Below, piece by piece: positions 48,819 through 62,400 of a stretch of 64,000 bases of DNA. Below the pieces are notes generated by a model that was given only the letters and a program-made list of their open reading frames with translations, had not been told where the DNA came from and ran no database searches. The stretch spans positions 17,316 through 81,315 of the forward strand of contig JAQGBZ010000292.1 of assembly GCA_034687125.1 (NCBI GenBank), in the 5' to 3' direction. Position 1 is the first letter of the stretch; the number at the start of each line of letters is the position of its first letter. Position numbers and translations under genes: made by a program. This stretch comes from Neelides folsomi. Its lineage: Eukaryota > Arthropoda > Collembola > Neelipleona > Neelidae.

Positions 48819-51800
48819 ACATTAAATGTCATCGATTAATTGAATTTACTATATTACACTTTCATTGAAATTTTATATCTAATGTAACTTGATTTTTTAA
48901 TCTAAATTCACGGTGCATATTTGGTAATGACTCTTTTCATCCTGTTTCCCATAAAGAAGCAAAAAGAGATCGTATAACATCCTAGCCTCGATGTTTATAA
49001 TGTATGCAAATAAGGTGTAAGTCGAGAGTGGCAACAGAGATTTATTGTCCCTATTTAGACAAGAAACTTTTCTGGATGTGTGTGTACAAGAATGAGCTTT
49101 GCGGTCATTGAGGGTTTGTTCCCATTGAATTCCTTTGGAGATTCTCACTGGCTGACCAACTCTGCGGTTAACCCTCTCCATGCATAATGGCGAATTATCC
49201 TTTAAACTTCCTCTATAAACAGAGTCTAAATATGTCAAAAGCTCCTATTGAGACCCAAGGAGTATATTTGCTTAGAGGCTTAAATTGAGTGCAAAAAAAG
49301 GATTAAATAAGAAATAAACATTTTTTGGCCAACAATAAAGATAATATTGTAAATAACAGAAGTGTACTATTTTGATACACTATTATAAATTAAATAACTA
49401 AAAGGAAGAAAATTTAAATTAGGAGTCCGAGAACTCTTGAATGTTATAATTAACTGTTTATGAATAGCTTTCTGTTTTAACTTTTAATAATTGGAATGAT
49501 TTCGTTTAAATGAAATGAAATTGGAGAATCATTGGGAGATAAATGAAAGAAATGAAAAGTGAATAGATCAAAACTAGGAGTTGGGAGGAGTCAAATGGAA
49601 TTGAATTATGATTGTGTTTGTTCTTCGGTCCGATCCTTTCTTAGGAGAGAGAAGAATGAGGTGTGGAAAGGAGTGAATGAGTCTTAAATAAAGTTAGGAA
49701 AATAGAAAGGAACCTTTTCAATTCATTCACTGACACGACGAGGGCGATGAGGAAAGTTTGTTTCATTTTTCTTTTCCTCTTTCCTCTCATTTGAATCGAG
49801 AGCTTTTGGCAAAGACAAAAAAGAGTCATCCTTTAAATGGAATTAATATTAAGTAAACATTGCCAATTTTATTTTAAACAATATTCAGTGTGAAAAGATT
49901 CCTGAGCTTTATTCTATTATTTACTAAAGCACAATGGTTTCTTAGAATTGAAATCGAAAGATCATTCAAAGTCCCTGTACATACATATTATTATCCATAC
50001 AAGATATTTGTATGTAGGTAGTTCTGAATAATTAATCAGATTTAAATTGTTGTCTAAATGATTTGACAAAAATAATTACATGTTATAATTTTATTAAAAC
50101 ATGTATTCATGAGTTAAAAATTAAACCAATCTGCAGGTTTAACTAATTGTAATTAAAGTAATAAATAAATGAATTGAGAGATCATCTCCTATTTCACTCT
50201 AATATAGTATATAATATGAAATGTTTGGAATATTGAATGGCATATCCTACGAAATGAATTGAAGATCGTAATTTAATAAATTTCTCAACTGTGGATGTAA
50301 AGCATTGTGAATTTAAAAGCCGGGCTTTTGAACAATACGAAAATAATAATGATGGATGATTTGTCAAGGTTCGTTAGAGCTAGTATTTTAACGAAGAGTT
50401 GCTCTCGTTAACAATGTGAGTCGGATTGTTGAATGGGAGAGTGTTAAAGTGTTTGAGGGAGAAGAAGTTGAACTCCATTCCTTTCACCCTTTCTTATTCG
50501 GGGTTGAGGGACTCGACTTATTTCCTCCTCCAATTCACTTGCCCGATCAGCGGAAAGAGGAACCGGAAGGAGAGGAACGATGAGACTTTAACGGACCTCC
50601 TGCAAATATCTCTCAAGACCTTCGTCTTTCATTTGAATAATTTGTTTCTCCCATTGCAACACACTAAAAGACTAAAACAATGTCAAAGCATTTTAATAAT
50701 TCTACAATTTGCAAAAGAAAATTTTGAAACTAATTAACTAAAAATAAAGTAAGCATTAATATTAATTTTAAAAATTATTTTAGGTGGATTCTGTTTTCAA
50801 TATAATTTTTAAAATATTTACTTTAAAAATGTATTATAATCTTTTATTATAATCTTTAATAAACAAAGAGGTGAGTCTTATAAAATCATTCTCAATTTAG
50901 TATGGTTATAAAATGTAACGAGTGTTAAGATTGAGAAATTTAAAATTTCTTTAAAAAGTGCAAGATGTGGATGATAAAAACGGTGATGATCAATCTTAAA
51001 TGTTTCACTTCAAAATGACTTTCTTCGAATAAAAATGAGAAAGCTTTACAAATTAATGAAGAGGATTTGATAAAGCGTCTCCGCATGTATAATGCTTTCG
51101 AGATTTAATAATCCTCTGTGGAAGGGATAAAGTGCATAAATGATATGTTAAACGAGACTCTTCTTTGCCCTCTTGTAATATATCAACGGTCGTTGGAGAT
51201 ATATCCTTAGATGAGGTCTAGAAGGTAGTGAGAGGGAGCCAATTTACCTGCCTAGTTGGCTCATCAACCGTGAAGAAGTTGAGTCTCCTCCACAAAGACC
51301 CTCTGAACCAAAGAAGCTCCCAATTCCCTCATGAGACTCATGACCAGACGAATATCCCTTTTAAGAATATTCCCTGTTTTATGATTAATTTTTACGAGGA
51401 TTATAAATCCACTCGACCCAATCACTATCTCTTTCTCTTCCAAGCTTGGAGGAACCGAGGAGATCATGAGCAACAACTCACATATGAAATCATTATTATG
51501 TTCACACACAAAAGACATACAAGTCTTTAAGAGAGGAAATGAGGGAAAAGGAAAAGGTTCGACTTCACAAACCTCTCAAATTAAACATCGACTCTCCAAT
51601 TGATTCACTTTTCATGTTTTTCAAAATTCGAGTTTCTCCACTTACCTAATAAATATGACATTTCTCAATATTTCACTAAATGTTTCAGATCATACGGATT
51701 TCCATTTCCCACGATGTGCAAAGTTTATTTATTTTATATTGTCAATATATTTATTAATTCAAGATGCAAATATTAAAAAACTGAAGTATCATCTGTAAAT

Positions 51801-52065
51801 ATGATTTCAGAAAAACCTAGTTTTATTATGGCAAAAATATTTTATATAATAAATATTTATAAAAAATATGAGCGCCATAATAGAAAGTAGAACAAAGAGT
51901 TAATGATCTCTCAAATATAGAATCGATTCTCATTTCCGACACTTCCTCTTTTTCATGTGTTGAATGTGTGTGGTAAATGAATGAAGAGAGTTGCCATCAA
52001 CCCTTCGAAGGGTCTAAGGAGCATTGTAGAAAAGCCGGTGAAATGTAATAAAACGAGTAAAATGC

Positions 52066-52085
52066 ATGTACGAGTACTCGTACAT
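52066..52085. repeat. 20-bp perfect palindrome ATGTACGAGTACTCGTACAT
   Basis: Perfect self-complementary sequence in the MARCH5-cadherin spacer, containing the 14-bp core also present at 3439-3452. Confidence 0.9.
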
Positions 52086-52819
52086 AGCTCCCCTCTGTTC
52101 CCATACGCTGGATATCCGATTTCCGGTTCGTGAGTGGAGGCGGGTATAAATTCTTATAAGACTTGACAATTGCCCTTACATAATATGGACATATGCATAC
52201 AATATGTATATCTATACATATTTATATTCAGTACATTGCCTGTATATTCACCTCTATAATCTATATTCTCCCATACAAAATATTTTTCATTATAAATAAG
52301 CTTTTATTTGGTATAGTTTATACTATACAATATACTTGTATAGTTTAACCATTTGTTTTATGCATATAATAATTATTGTATATTGTAGGTATATAGTAAG
52401 TGAGTAACACGTAAGTAGATAAGTTTTCATAATGTGTCAAGACATAATAACGAATGTTTAACCCTTATTGTCGAAGGCGTATGCGAGGAAACGAACTGTT
52501 GATAAATGAACATGGGGTTGTATGTTCAGTCGTTGAAGTCCGAGAGCCTTCAACTCACAATCATAATATTGGATATGTGTGAAGTTGCCTATATAGAACT
52601 TTAACTCTTATATTATTTGAACAGGTAAGTTGATGATCACTTCCCTTCTTTTGCCCTTCTCTAAGGGGTGAATTGGAGTAAGGGAGGGTTCGAAAAACTG
52701 TATTGCGATTGCGAGGACTCTCAATGGTATATCCAAAATATATAGAAGAGGGTTGAAGTTTGAACGAAGGGAGTGGATTTTTATTTCATGGTGAGTTGGT
52801 TTGAGCTTCTTTTCCGTCT

Positions 52820-52835
52820 CACCTGAGCACAGGTG
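52820..52835. promoter_or_regulatory. Inverted pair of E2-type E-boxes upstream of the cadherin gene
   Basis: CACCTG-AGCA-CAGGTG, a 6-4-6 inverted repeat. CACCTG/CAGGTG is the Snail/Zeb-type E-box that represses classical cadherin promoters. It lies about 520 bases before the cadherin ATG and 20 bases before a TCAGT initiator-like site at 52856-52860. The motif is directly visible; a regulatory role is inferred. Confidence 0.35.
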
Positions 52836-52855
52836 TGTTTCGTTTCTGCCAAGAG

Positions 52856-52860
52856 TCAGT
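52856..52860 (+). promoter_or_regulatory. Possible arthropod initiator (TCAGT) for the cadherin gene
   Basis: TCAGTCGG resembles the arthropod initiator TCAGT. A polypyrimidine acceptor (CTTTTTCTCCAG, ending 53349) just before the cadherin ATG implies an upstream noncoding exon, which could start here. The five-base motif is common by chance. Confidence 0.2.
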
Positions 52861-53356
52861 CGGAAGGAACGCTGTGATGAGCTAAGCCACCCTCCACCAC
52901 ACTCTCCTCATTTTCACTCTTATAACCTCATACACACAATTTCAAAGACTCATTCCTTACAATAACATGGACATTTCATATTCAGTCCGCAGCTCAATTT
53001 CATTTCAACCTTAAAATTAAAATTTTCAATACAAAATTCAACGAGTTCTTCAAACTCCTAGTGTCTTAATAACTTGTGTATTTACCTGTTTAATATTTGT
53101 TCGCCTAAATTGACTTTTTAGCTTGGATTTTGTAACGTTTATTTGAAAATTTTCTATGCTAAATTAGGGAAAACAACCGAAAAATTCAATTTATTTAACT
53201 CCGTATTTCTACATATTGTAAACATATTGTATATATTATATAAAGTGGATAGTGAAAAGGATTTTGTATGTGTATCTATATATGTTAATGATGTGAAGTT
53301 GATGAGGGCGGAAGTTTGGATTTGAGACGCAATGAAACTTTTTCTCCAGTCTCAAA

Positions 53357-53450
53357 ATGATCCAACGTAAAGAAGTGTTTGGAGCATCCGTTTGGTTTGT
53401 TTCTTCATTCCGGTTTGCTCTCGTCCTCTCCATCATCGTACAGTCAAAGA
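53357..53450 (+). CDS. Cadherin exon 1: signal peptide
   Basis: MIQRKEVFGASVWFVSSFRF then a hydrophobic ALVLSIIV core and QSK, plus one base. The donor A|GTAAGA is phase 1, and A+GT rebuilds Ser32 with the next coding exon 4.5 kb away. A strong CTTTTTCTCCAG acceptor ends at 53349, so the ATG sits just inside a second exon. If that acceptor is not used, an out-of-frame ATG at 53332 would overlap this start. Confidence 0.8.
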
Positions 53451-56400
53451 GTAAGATTTTAATTTCTTTCATAAACTCTTTTTTATTCTTTGATGCTCCC
53501 GCTCATGAAAAGCCGGTGAGTTCTTCTGTGAGACACGAATTTAATTAATTACAAAGTTGAACATTAAAATACGGTTTATTTCGTATAATTCGAGCAAAGA
53601 CCTCACGCGTTTTTTTCACCCTTTTGCCTCCATATTAAGGAAGACTTAAAAAATTTGTTACAATTAATGCTTTACATCTATGTTGGCAAATGGCGTTTTC
53701 ACCTGTTACAACTTACATAGAGATTCTCTGTTACAACTCCACAATTAATGCTTTGTTTATATGCACGATTTTGAACAATAGTGGTTTCTTAAGTATTTGT
53801 TCAAGTAAATGTGATTGCTTTATACCTGAACTTTCATGACTCTCTGATCACTTGCCAAAATGCGGATGGGTTGGTGAAAACTAACGATCAACACGTTGGG
53901 AGACGAATGTAGGATAAAACGTGTGAATGTAAATTGTAGCTTGGAAATTGTATCTAATTTATTCATCTACACAACTACTTACAAATGTACTTACAAATGT
54001 TCTCCCGACTTTGTTTGAAGAATTTTAATTATGAATCCGTTTGTACCTTCCACATGAAGATAGAAAATAATAAGGGGAAATTGCAGTCATGTCCCAGTAA
54101 TATCAATGGGATTTCCTTCGTTCAACTCCTTATGATGATTCTTAAATATTCCTCATGAGTTCTTTCATCAATGGGTCTTTTCTTCTTAATCATTCCACTT
54201 CTAAAACAAGTCTTTCAAAGAGGAAAAATATAACTGATTAACTCAAATTATTTTCCGATTAATGAATCTTTTCACTTTAGCCACAATTAAAGATGTGTTT
54301 AATTAAGGTTATTTAACTTAACTACGTTAAATGAAAACAAAATAATTTGAACAAGTTGCCTGTTGAATTTTAAACTAATTAGCAATATTGTTGTATTATT
54401 AAACGCTTCTGAAGTAAAAATCTCTAGTTTGATACTTTTCAACAAAATTGTTTAAGTTATATTAAATGCCAGTGGTTAAGTAATATACAATATTAGTATT
54501 TCTAATCCACACATATTTTTGTAATATTAATATTATTTATCTATAATAATTTTTCCTAGTCGACCTCATTCATATAAAAAATACTCACTATTGATCCCAA
54601 TTTAAGCGTAAATAATGAAAAGTTGAAAGATTTAAGATCTTCATAAATAACAAAGATTGAGAAATTAGGAAATTAAATAATGAGAGGAAAGAGGAAGAAG
54701 TACACAATGGGTTTAAAGTTGTTTATTTCATCCTCCTTCTCATCCTTCTACATTTCATCTCTCGTCAAGATGTGATTGAAGAATGAGAAATGAGAGACTC
54801 CCAACGTGCGAAACCTGACTGTATCCACACTCCACACATCCACAATAATCCACATGCACACACAGAGGAGTTTCCGGGTTAATATTTTTATCAACCTCAT
54901 TTGTTCTTGTAAGAACAAAGGTGGAGATCCTTCCATTCACTTTGCTTATCGCTACTCATCGCCTTCTTATCTCTCACTTTACGACTTCACCTGACAGAAG
55001 CAGAGCTAAGCCCAAATAGAAAATAGAAATCACAAAGTCAATTACACTTTACATCCAAAACTCCTCCTGCAAGGCAATAGATCCAAAAGTCTTTTAAATC
55101 TGACTACAATGAAGTACAATGGTTAATTAAAAAATTCATATGTTCTTCTATTGGGATCCAGCGTAATGTCGAGAGGTTGAAATGAAATGTGATATTATTC
55201 CAAGTTGCTCCAAATAGAAATAAAATGGGTAATGTATCTAATGAATAATTGAGTAGGCAGAGAATGACAGTCGATGAAACTGAGTGAGTTAAAGATTCAA
55301 ATGAGCGAAATGGTTCGGGGAGATCGGGGTCAACCTTTGGGTGGCGATTTCATTTGGCGTCCACATTAAGGAATAGAACCAAGACATAGTTTCTGCATCT
55401 CTTATTGTGAAGAGACATTATTGGAATTGTCTCCCACGTTGGGTCTCCTTAACAAGGGTGTGTACGTTTCTCTTCCAACTCATCCTTTCATTACCCACTT
55501 GACGCATTTCTAGTTTTTCTATTATTTTATCGTGCGTAGGGTCTTTTCTTCTTCGTTTCTAGGTTGCGGTTTGTCTACCATTCTAAGAGGTTGGAGTGAG
55601 AAGAAGGGTTTGTAAATGTATGTGGGTGCGAAGAAGCTCTTAACTTCTTCCCATTCTAAATTGGAAGAAGATGAATTCGACAGCCCGCAACTGATCCCAA
55701 GAAATTCCCTTTATTGAAAACTCTCTCGTTCTCTCCTCAACACTCAATGAGCACTTTAACTCGAGAACCAACGAGATTTTTCTTTTAAGATTGTTTACAA
55801 TCAACGCGATCCTCCTGTGGCTTCAGCCGCCTTTTATTTGTCATTTCAAGGGCTTTCAACATTAACTTCTCTATCTTTGACTTTCAGACGTTTCAGAGCT
55901 TCAGTTTTTCATTCATAAAAATTCAAATAAGTATTTTCTATCTTAATTAATCTTATTCTCTATTTAAGAAATTCCAATCAAGAAGTGCATTCTTACGTAC
56001 ACATGTAACATGCAATTTTTATAGCAAATAAATTTTATAGCAATTTATTAAATAAAAAAAATATTTTACATAGACAGTCATAGACTGTAATAATATGTAA
56101 TATATTGTACCATAAATAATATAATTTTTAGATTTTGTAAGGTTTTACCAATGTTTGGTATTAACGGATTGTTGCATAAATATTTATATGCTAATCTGTG
56201 CATGAATGTAGGATCACCATCATGCTACAGATACTTGAGCAAATAAGTGTAACATGAATATTTGCGTTCATCAAGTTGCCTTTAGTTAACTTGTCATCTC
56301 ACCGGCACTCCGGTGATCTCATTAGAATTCTCAAGAGTTGAAAATAGGAAATCTCCATATTATGACAAACGATTGTGGATAACGGAGCCTGAAGCTGTGA

Positions 56401-59400
56401 TAACTGCTCCGACCTCGAATATCACTTGCTTTACTTTAATCCATGACAAAAAGAATTCTTTTATTCTGTCTCATTATAACCCTCGAAGATATCATGCTGA
56501 GCCCTTAATTCCAAACCAACACATCTTCAGAAAAACCCTCAAATGACAAATCCTTTGATATGACACTTTGTAATTTTTTTAAAGTGTTTACCATTCCCAA
56601 TCTTGGTCTTTATTTTTTCCTACTCACCTTGTTATTATCTTGCAAAATATTTTTTATACATAAGAAATTTCATACATATCCAATTATGTAGATTTGCAAA
56701 TGTAATAATAATTTTGGAATGCATGTACATACTTGCAACTCCTGTTTCCACACATAATATTATGAGCTTAAATAATGGTAGTTAATTAAAGTAAATTGGC
56801 TAATATTGGAGACGGACTCTTTGAATGGACATTTACTAACCATATTTATCTTTTATTATTTTTGGATATAAAAATGCCATTTCATGTTCTGTTGCGAAAA
56901 AGGGCGTAAAAGGAGAAGTAAAAATTTTAATCTTCTTAATCGATGAAACTCACTTATTTAAACGGTAAAACATAATGATTTATGATTTTATAAAGATAAA
57001 CAGACGAAAGGATCCTTTTATTAAACTCACACAGGAGAAGAGTTTTTAATATGCTCGAGCCGAAAGTAAAAGAAATATCATTACGAAATCCCCCTATCAT
57101 TATAAATTGCAAGAAAGCCCCTGAGAGTAAAGGAGGATTATCAAAGGATGAAAATTGAATGCACCTGGGTGAAGGAAAAGATCTTCAACATATTGTTTTA
57201 TTACATGCTAAGTAAAGGGAGTCGAGAGACTTAATTTGCCGATCAAGACTCCTACAGATGGAATTAAGAATATTTGGATAGGAAATGTTCATAATCTCAG
57301 GTTGTAATCGGGAGAGCAAATTAGGGAGGAGGTCTCGTCCCAACGTGTAATTTACATTCGACTACAACCGCTGCCGAAACTCACAAAGCGTGAGCCGAAC
57401 CATTCTAATTTTTTGCAATATTAGAAAGAAATTTAAAAGTTCTTCCTTTGACTGCATTCATTATAATCTCTATTTCTTTCTCATAAAGGAGTAAGTGCGT
57501 TCTATCTATTTTATATACTATCCTTGTAATAACATAGCATTAATTCACTCAAAGTCACTTCTTTACTTGCACTTATTTTTACTTCCATCGAGTAATAAAA
57601 GGAGTAATAATAAAACAAGTGAGCTTCCTGTTCCACACATGCCTTAAGTTTTCTATAGTATAAGTTTACATTAAAATCCTTTTTTAAGGAATGAATCTCA
57701 TTTGTGCAAAAATCTTTTGTATCTTGTTGACTCCGTATCTTATTAGTGTATAAAATAAATTAGCCTACGTAGGAGTAAGAAGAGAGAAATAACGTTCGGC
57801 CCATCAAGAGAGTTTATGTGAAGACGATGGAGGAGCGTTCGTTGCAGAAGAGTTGAAACATAGTGGAAATTAATGGGCGTAGAATTGGAGATGATATAAG
57901 GGAGCGATAAGAAAGAGAAAACTGCTCTTGGAAACGTAATTGTGATCTTCTCTCTACTCAGGTGATTCGAGATGCTTCCTTGAGAACGGTGGATCTTCAG
58001 TCAGCTTCTTCGTGAGTGAAGACGCTCCCATCGGATTCAATCTCGGTATGCTTCCAACCTAATCAAATTCAAAAAATATGCAAAAGATGAGCCTTCACAC
58101 TGTGAGTTTAATTTCCCCCTTCCTCGTACAATAAAGATGCGAAACCAAATGAGCCCAATTTTCTTCAATTCTCATGTAGCCAACAGCCGGATGTTTTATT
58201 GACTCAATCATTTCAAGCATCAGAAGCGTTTATCAAAAATTATAAATTCATTTAATAATTTCTATAATGCAATTAAAATACGTACCTTATTCACACAAAC
58301 GACAAAAATTAAATTTATTATATTTTGCTTCATTAAAAGTTAATTCTAAATTATACTTAGAACTTTTTTTAAATTAATGTTGACTCATTCATTACAATTA
58401 CTCAATTACTCCTGACCTGAAATTTTATTTAAATAAGATTACCTAAGTTAATCTTAATAATATTGAATTAATCTCAATAAAAGTTAATGCGGTGACTTTA
58501 TAAAAATGTAGAATGTGATCATGCATGAAAGTAGATAGATATATTATAATATAGGGAGACAATATAAGCCGTAAATTATACATGTACAATTGTGGAGAAT
58601 GAGGATAATGCCGAAAAACGTGAAGTGAGAATCACATATCTGAGGAAAAAATATGAAAGTTCCCATTCAGTCGCGCCGCGATTGAAACTGATGATGATGA
58701 AGAGTCCCTTGTAAGATTGAGAGTAGGGGGAAATGAATTGAGTCATTCGTTTCGTTTTTAGGTTAAGAATTAATTAATTTCCACATCTCGACGACACGAA
58801 GGACGTGAAGAAGAGCGAGCAAGAAAAAATCCTACTGATTAATAGACTAGAAATTATTCTTTAAAGCTCTATGTGTGTATTTGAGAAGAAGCGGTTGTTT
58901 CTTCCCATACGGTTCTCCTTACTTTCAACCACATCAAACATGAGATTCCGAAAGGTAATAATAATGTGTTCTGATATGGAATCCACCTTAACTACAATTC
59001 CTACTCATTTATTCAGATTCAGACATATGAGAAAAGTATGTCTTAAACTAAATCTATCTTTTATAATATATGCATTACGTCTTTTAAACCTTTATAAATG
59101 TGCAGGAGCAATTTGTAAGAACTCTTCTTTACGTGAAATTAAGTGGAGAATTGAGAAGGGAAATGAATGGTTTTTCCCCTTTTTGTAGAAACTGAACCAC
59201 AGTGTGTCTCAGGCTCATTAATAGTCATATTCAACATTTCTCTAATTTTTACAATTTGTTCAACAATTTCACTCATTTCAAATTTGTGTGGGGGCTAATT
59301 TTCCATCTAGGTTCATTGGGGATCCAGGGGGACGTGACGAGAGACATCGTTCTGAGTCTTCGAGAACAAACAGCTCCTGTTCGAATCGAGTCAGGAACGA

Positions 59401-62400
59401 AGAATTTGACACTAACGAGGAAACTCGATAAGGTGACCGATTCCTTTCCAAAAAACCCTTCCTTAAACTTTGTTGCGCTTGGAACAAACGAAAGTTTAAA
59501 AACGAGTCAAATATGACACTGACTGAGCGTTGGCTAATTTGATCATTTTTGTGTTTTACGAAGGGAAAAGAGAAAATTAGGAGATGATGATTATTCAATT
59601 AAGATACCGTTGAGGATAAATTCAAATGGGCTTTTTTACGCTCAGTCATTTGGCACCTCTATGTCATTTACCAAATTGGTGATAAATGTAACATGGGGAG
59701 TAATTGCTCCAATTGAATTTGAAAGGTGAAACTCCTCTTGGAACCAACAAATGTTTATTTACGCTTCGGAGTCCTTTAATATTTTTAACTGATGGATGCT
59801 TAACACGATGCAAAATGGCCAATTTCTCAATAATTGAATTGAACAAAGCTTCATTGTTAGGGGAAGTGAAGTAGAAATTGAAATGGTAAAGAATGAATGA
59901 ATTGATCCTTGAAAATGTTCGAAATTTTACAAAAAGTGTATACTATCGGTATATCTACTCTAGTATAGGCAATTTAAAGCTTTTTTCATTCTTTACCTTT
60001 TGATGAATATTAAAATACGAGTAAATAAAATGTAGGAATTTACAATAATAGCTAAATATATATGTATTTAAATATAAATAATTGTAATTGTAATTTATTT
60101 ATTTATCTAATTAACTTTTTTTATTCATATAAAGATTTTTGTATTTAATATTGTATTTATTGTACTATCTATTTTAAATAATTTATTTTGATAATAAACA
60201 AGTGAGCGTATTTGGCTGGATGCATTAGCAATTTCAACGACTTGAATCATTGAATGACTTTTTGTTTTAACAGGAAGGAGTTGAAGGGCCATCAACAGTA
60301 ACATTCACCGTCCTTTGTGACAAACGCCTTCATTCTGAACCAGTAAGTTTCCCTCTAACTTTTCTCAGAATGTTCCAATTGAGTGAGTAGATTCACTATA
60401 AACTAGGTATAATGGAACGTTTGATGGAACAAATTAAATTGGCATTCCAATTGCTTAATTGATAAATTGTTATTGGTACTTTCAATTATGATTTTGTATG
60501 CGCTGATTTAATGTATTCATAAGAAAGTTATAATTTTATTTTACAAACCTCATCACAAAATTAATGTTACATGGATCAAATATAATCATAAGTAATAAAT
60601 GGAACAATTTCTTGTAAATTGGGTATACGGTATATCTTAAGGCAAAAATAGATTAGGTAAAATATTTATTAGGGAAATCTTATAAATCAAAGACTAATGA
60701 CAAGTTTACTCCCTTGGATTGGAAAATTTAATGAAATTAACAGTAGTCTTATATTTATGAGTTACTCCTTACTCCACAAGTATGTGTTTACGGATATATC
60801 TTCAATATAGAGAAATCCTCTTATTGTTAAAAGTAGAGTAAGAAAAGATAAATTAATTCTCATTTGTTTTCATATATATTATAATTTTGACATTTCCGCA
60901 TAGTTAGTTTTTCATGGGTTTTAAATTTCTTTTTGCGGCCTCTTAAATTATTTAGAACATCCTCCAATGTCAACGTCAAATGTGTAACAGTCAGCAAAGA
61001 ATAAATCAAGTTCAGGAAGAACGATCAAACAGTAAAACTTTTAAATTAAGAATTCTATTTTATTTTGAGAATTAAAACTCGAAACAAAAAGAATTGACAG
61101 AGGAAGAACATGTTCTCCTGCGGTGGTCTGAGACCGTAGGTGGTTCCATTTTAATTACTCCTTTGATCTAAATTAATAAATTATTTAAATTATTTAGAGC
61201 ATTCACATCCCGGTGACGATTCGAGTGTTGGATGTCAATGACAATTCGCCTCTTTGGATCGGCGGCCCATTTGCTCTCAATGTGAGTGAACAGACTCTTC
61301 CTGGGTCGACGATCATGACCGGGTTGAAAGCTGTGGATTTGGACTCAACATCTTCCCCACATTCAACTCTCTATTTCTCTGCATTGGATGTTCATGGAAA
61401 ACCTTCAGTGAGTTCATTTACTCATTTCTTAATATTATTACAAGATTACAACTATGCTTCTTTTCAAACAAGGAGAAATAAAAAAAGTTTAACAAATTGA
61501 AGAAATTGCAAATTTTTTCAATTTTTCAATCATTTTTATTGATAAACTTCCGCAACTCTTGAAATCAATCAGAGTGTTTTTTACTTGGAATGGAAAAAGT
61601 GAACAAAAACACATCTTCACTCAATTTCTTTCCACGTTCACCAGAATTGAAGTTCATTTCTCGTGGTTTACCCTTTGGAAATTGGAACTTGTGGAATGGC
61701 GGATTGTGGGATTCGTAAATTGTTCGCACACTCCCCATCTTTCCTCATTACATTAGTTAGGATTACATGATCTTTCCTATATCAATTCCTATATCTACCA
61801 TATATCATATAATATATATTCTGATTAAGCAACAACAAATGATCAAGAGGACAATTGGAGACCAGTAAATTCTTTTTATTGCTATTAAAGAGTGTATCAT
61901 ATATGAAGTCATTTTTTATCCAATTTCTTTTCTTTGGCACATACATTTTACATCGTTGAGAGCAACTCTTTCTGTTCATAATTACAATCAATCATTTTTT
62001 TCTTTTCCAGAACTTAATTTCGTTTAGCGGCGGTGGTTTGGAAGGAAGATTGATACTCGTTCGACCATTGGATTTTGAATCAATGCCAGGTACTTAAAAA
62101 ATTAAAATAACTACTTTATTTACTAAAATAATTAAATATATTGAATTATTTTACATTTTCTTTTATTATCAGAATTTAATGTGACGTTAAGAGTTAAAGA
62201 CCAAGGAAGTCCACCATTGCACAGTGATACAAATCTTCACATACGAGTCATGGATGCCGATGATCAGGTATTTAAAGTGCTATTCAAAAATAAAATTACG
62301 AGTCTATTCTGTTAAACCTATTTAAAATATTTATGATATTATTTATGTGATATTTAATACGAATAAATAATTTAATTTGTTAAAATATGAAATATTTTTA

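Larger units (their letters stand above)
48488..53349. other. MARCH5 3' UTR and MARCH5-cadherin intergenic region
   Basis: Contains the candidate polyadenylation signal at 48813, the 20-bp palindrome at 52066, very AT-rich TATA/ATAC sequence at 52180-52400, and the E-box pair and initiator-like site near 52820-52860. A 113-codon minus-strand frame (48897-49238) and a 103-codon plus-strand frame (50426-50737) match nothing I know. Confidence 0.6.
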
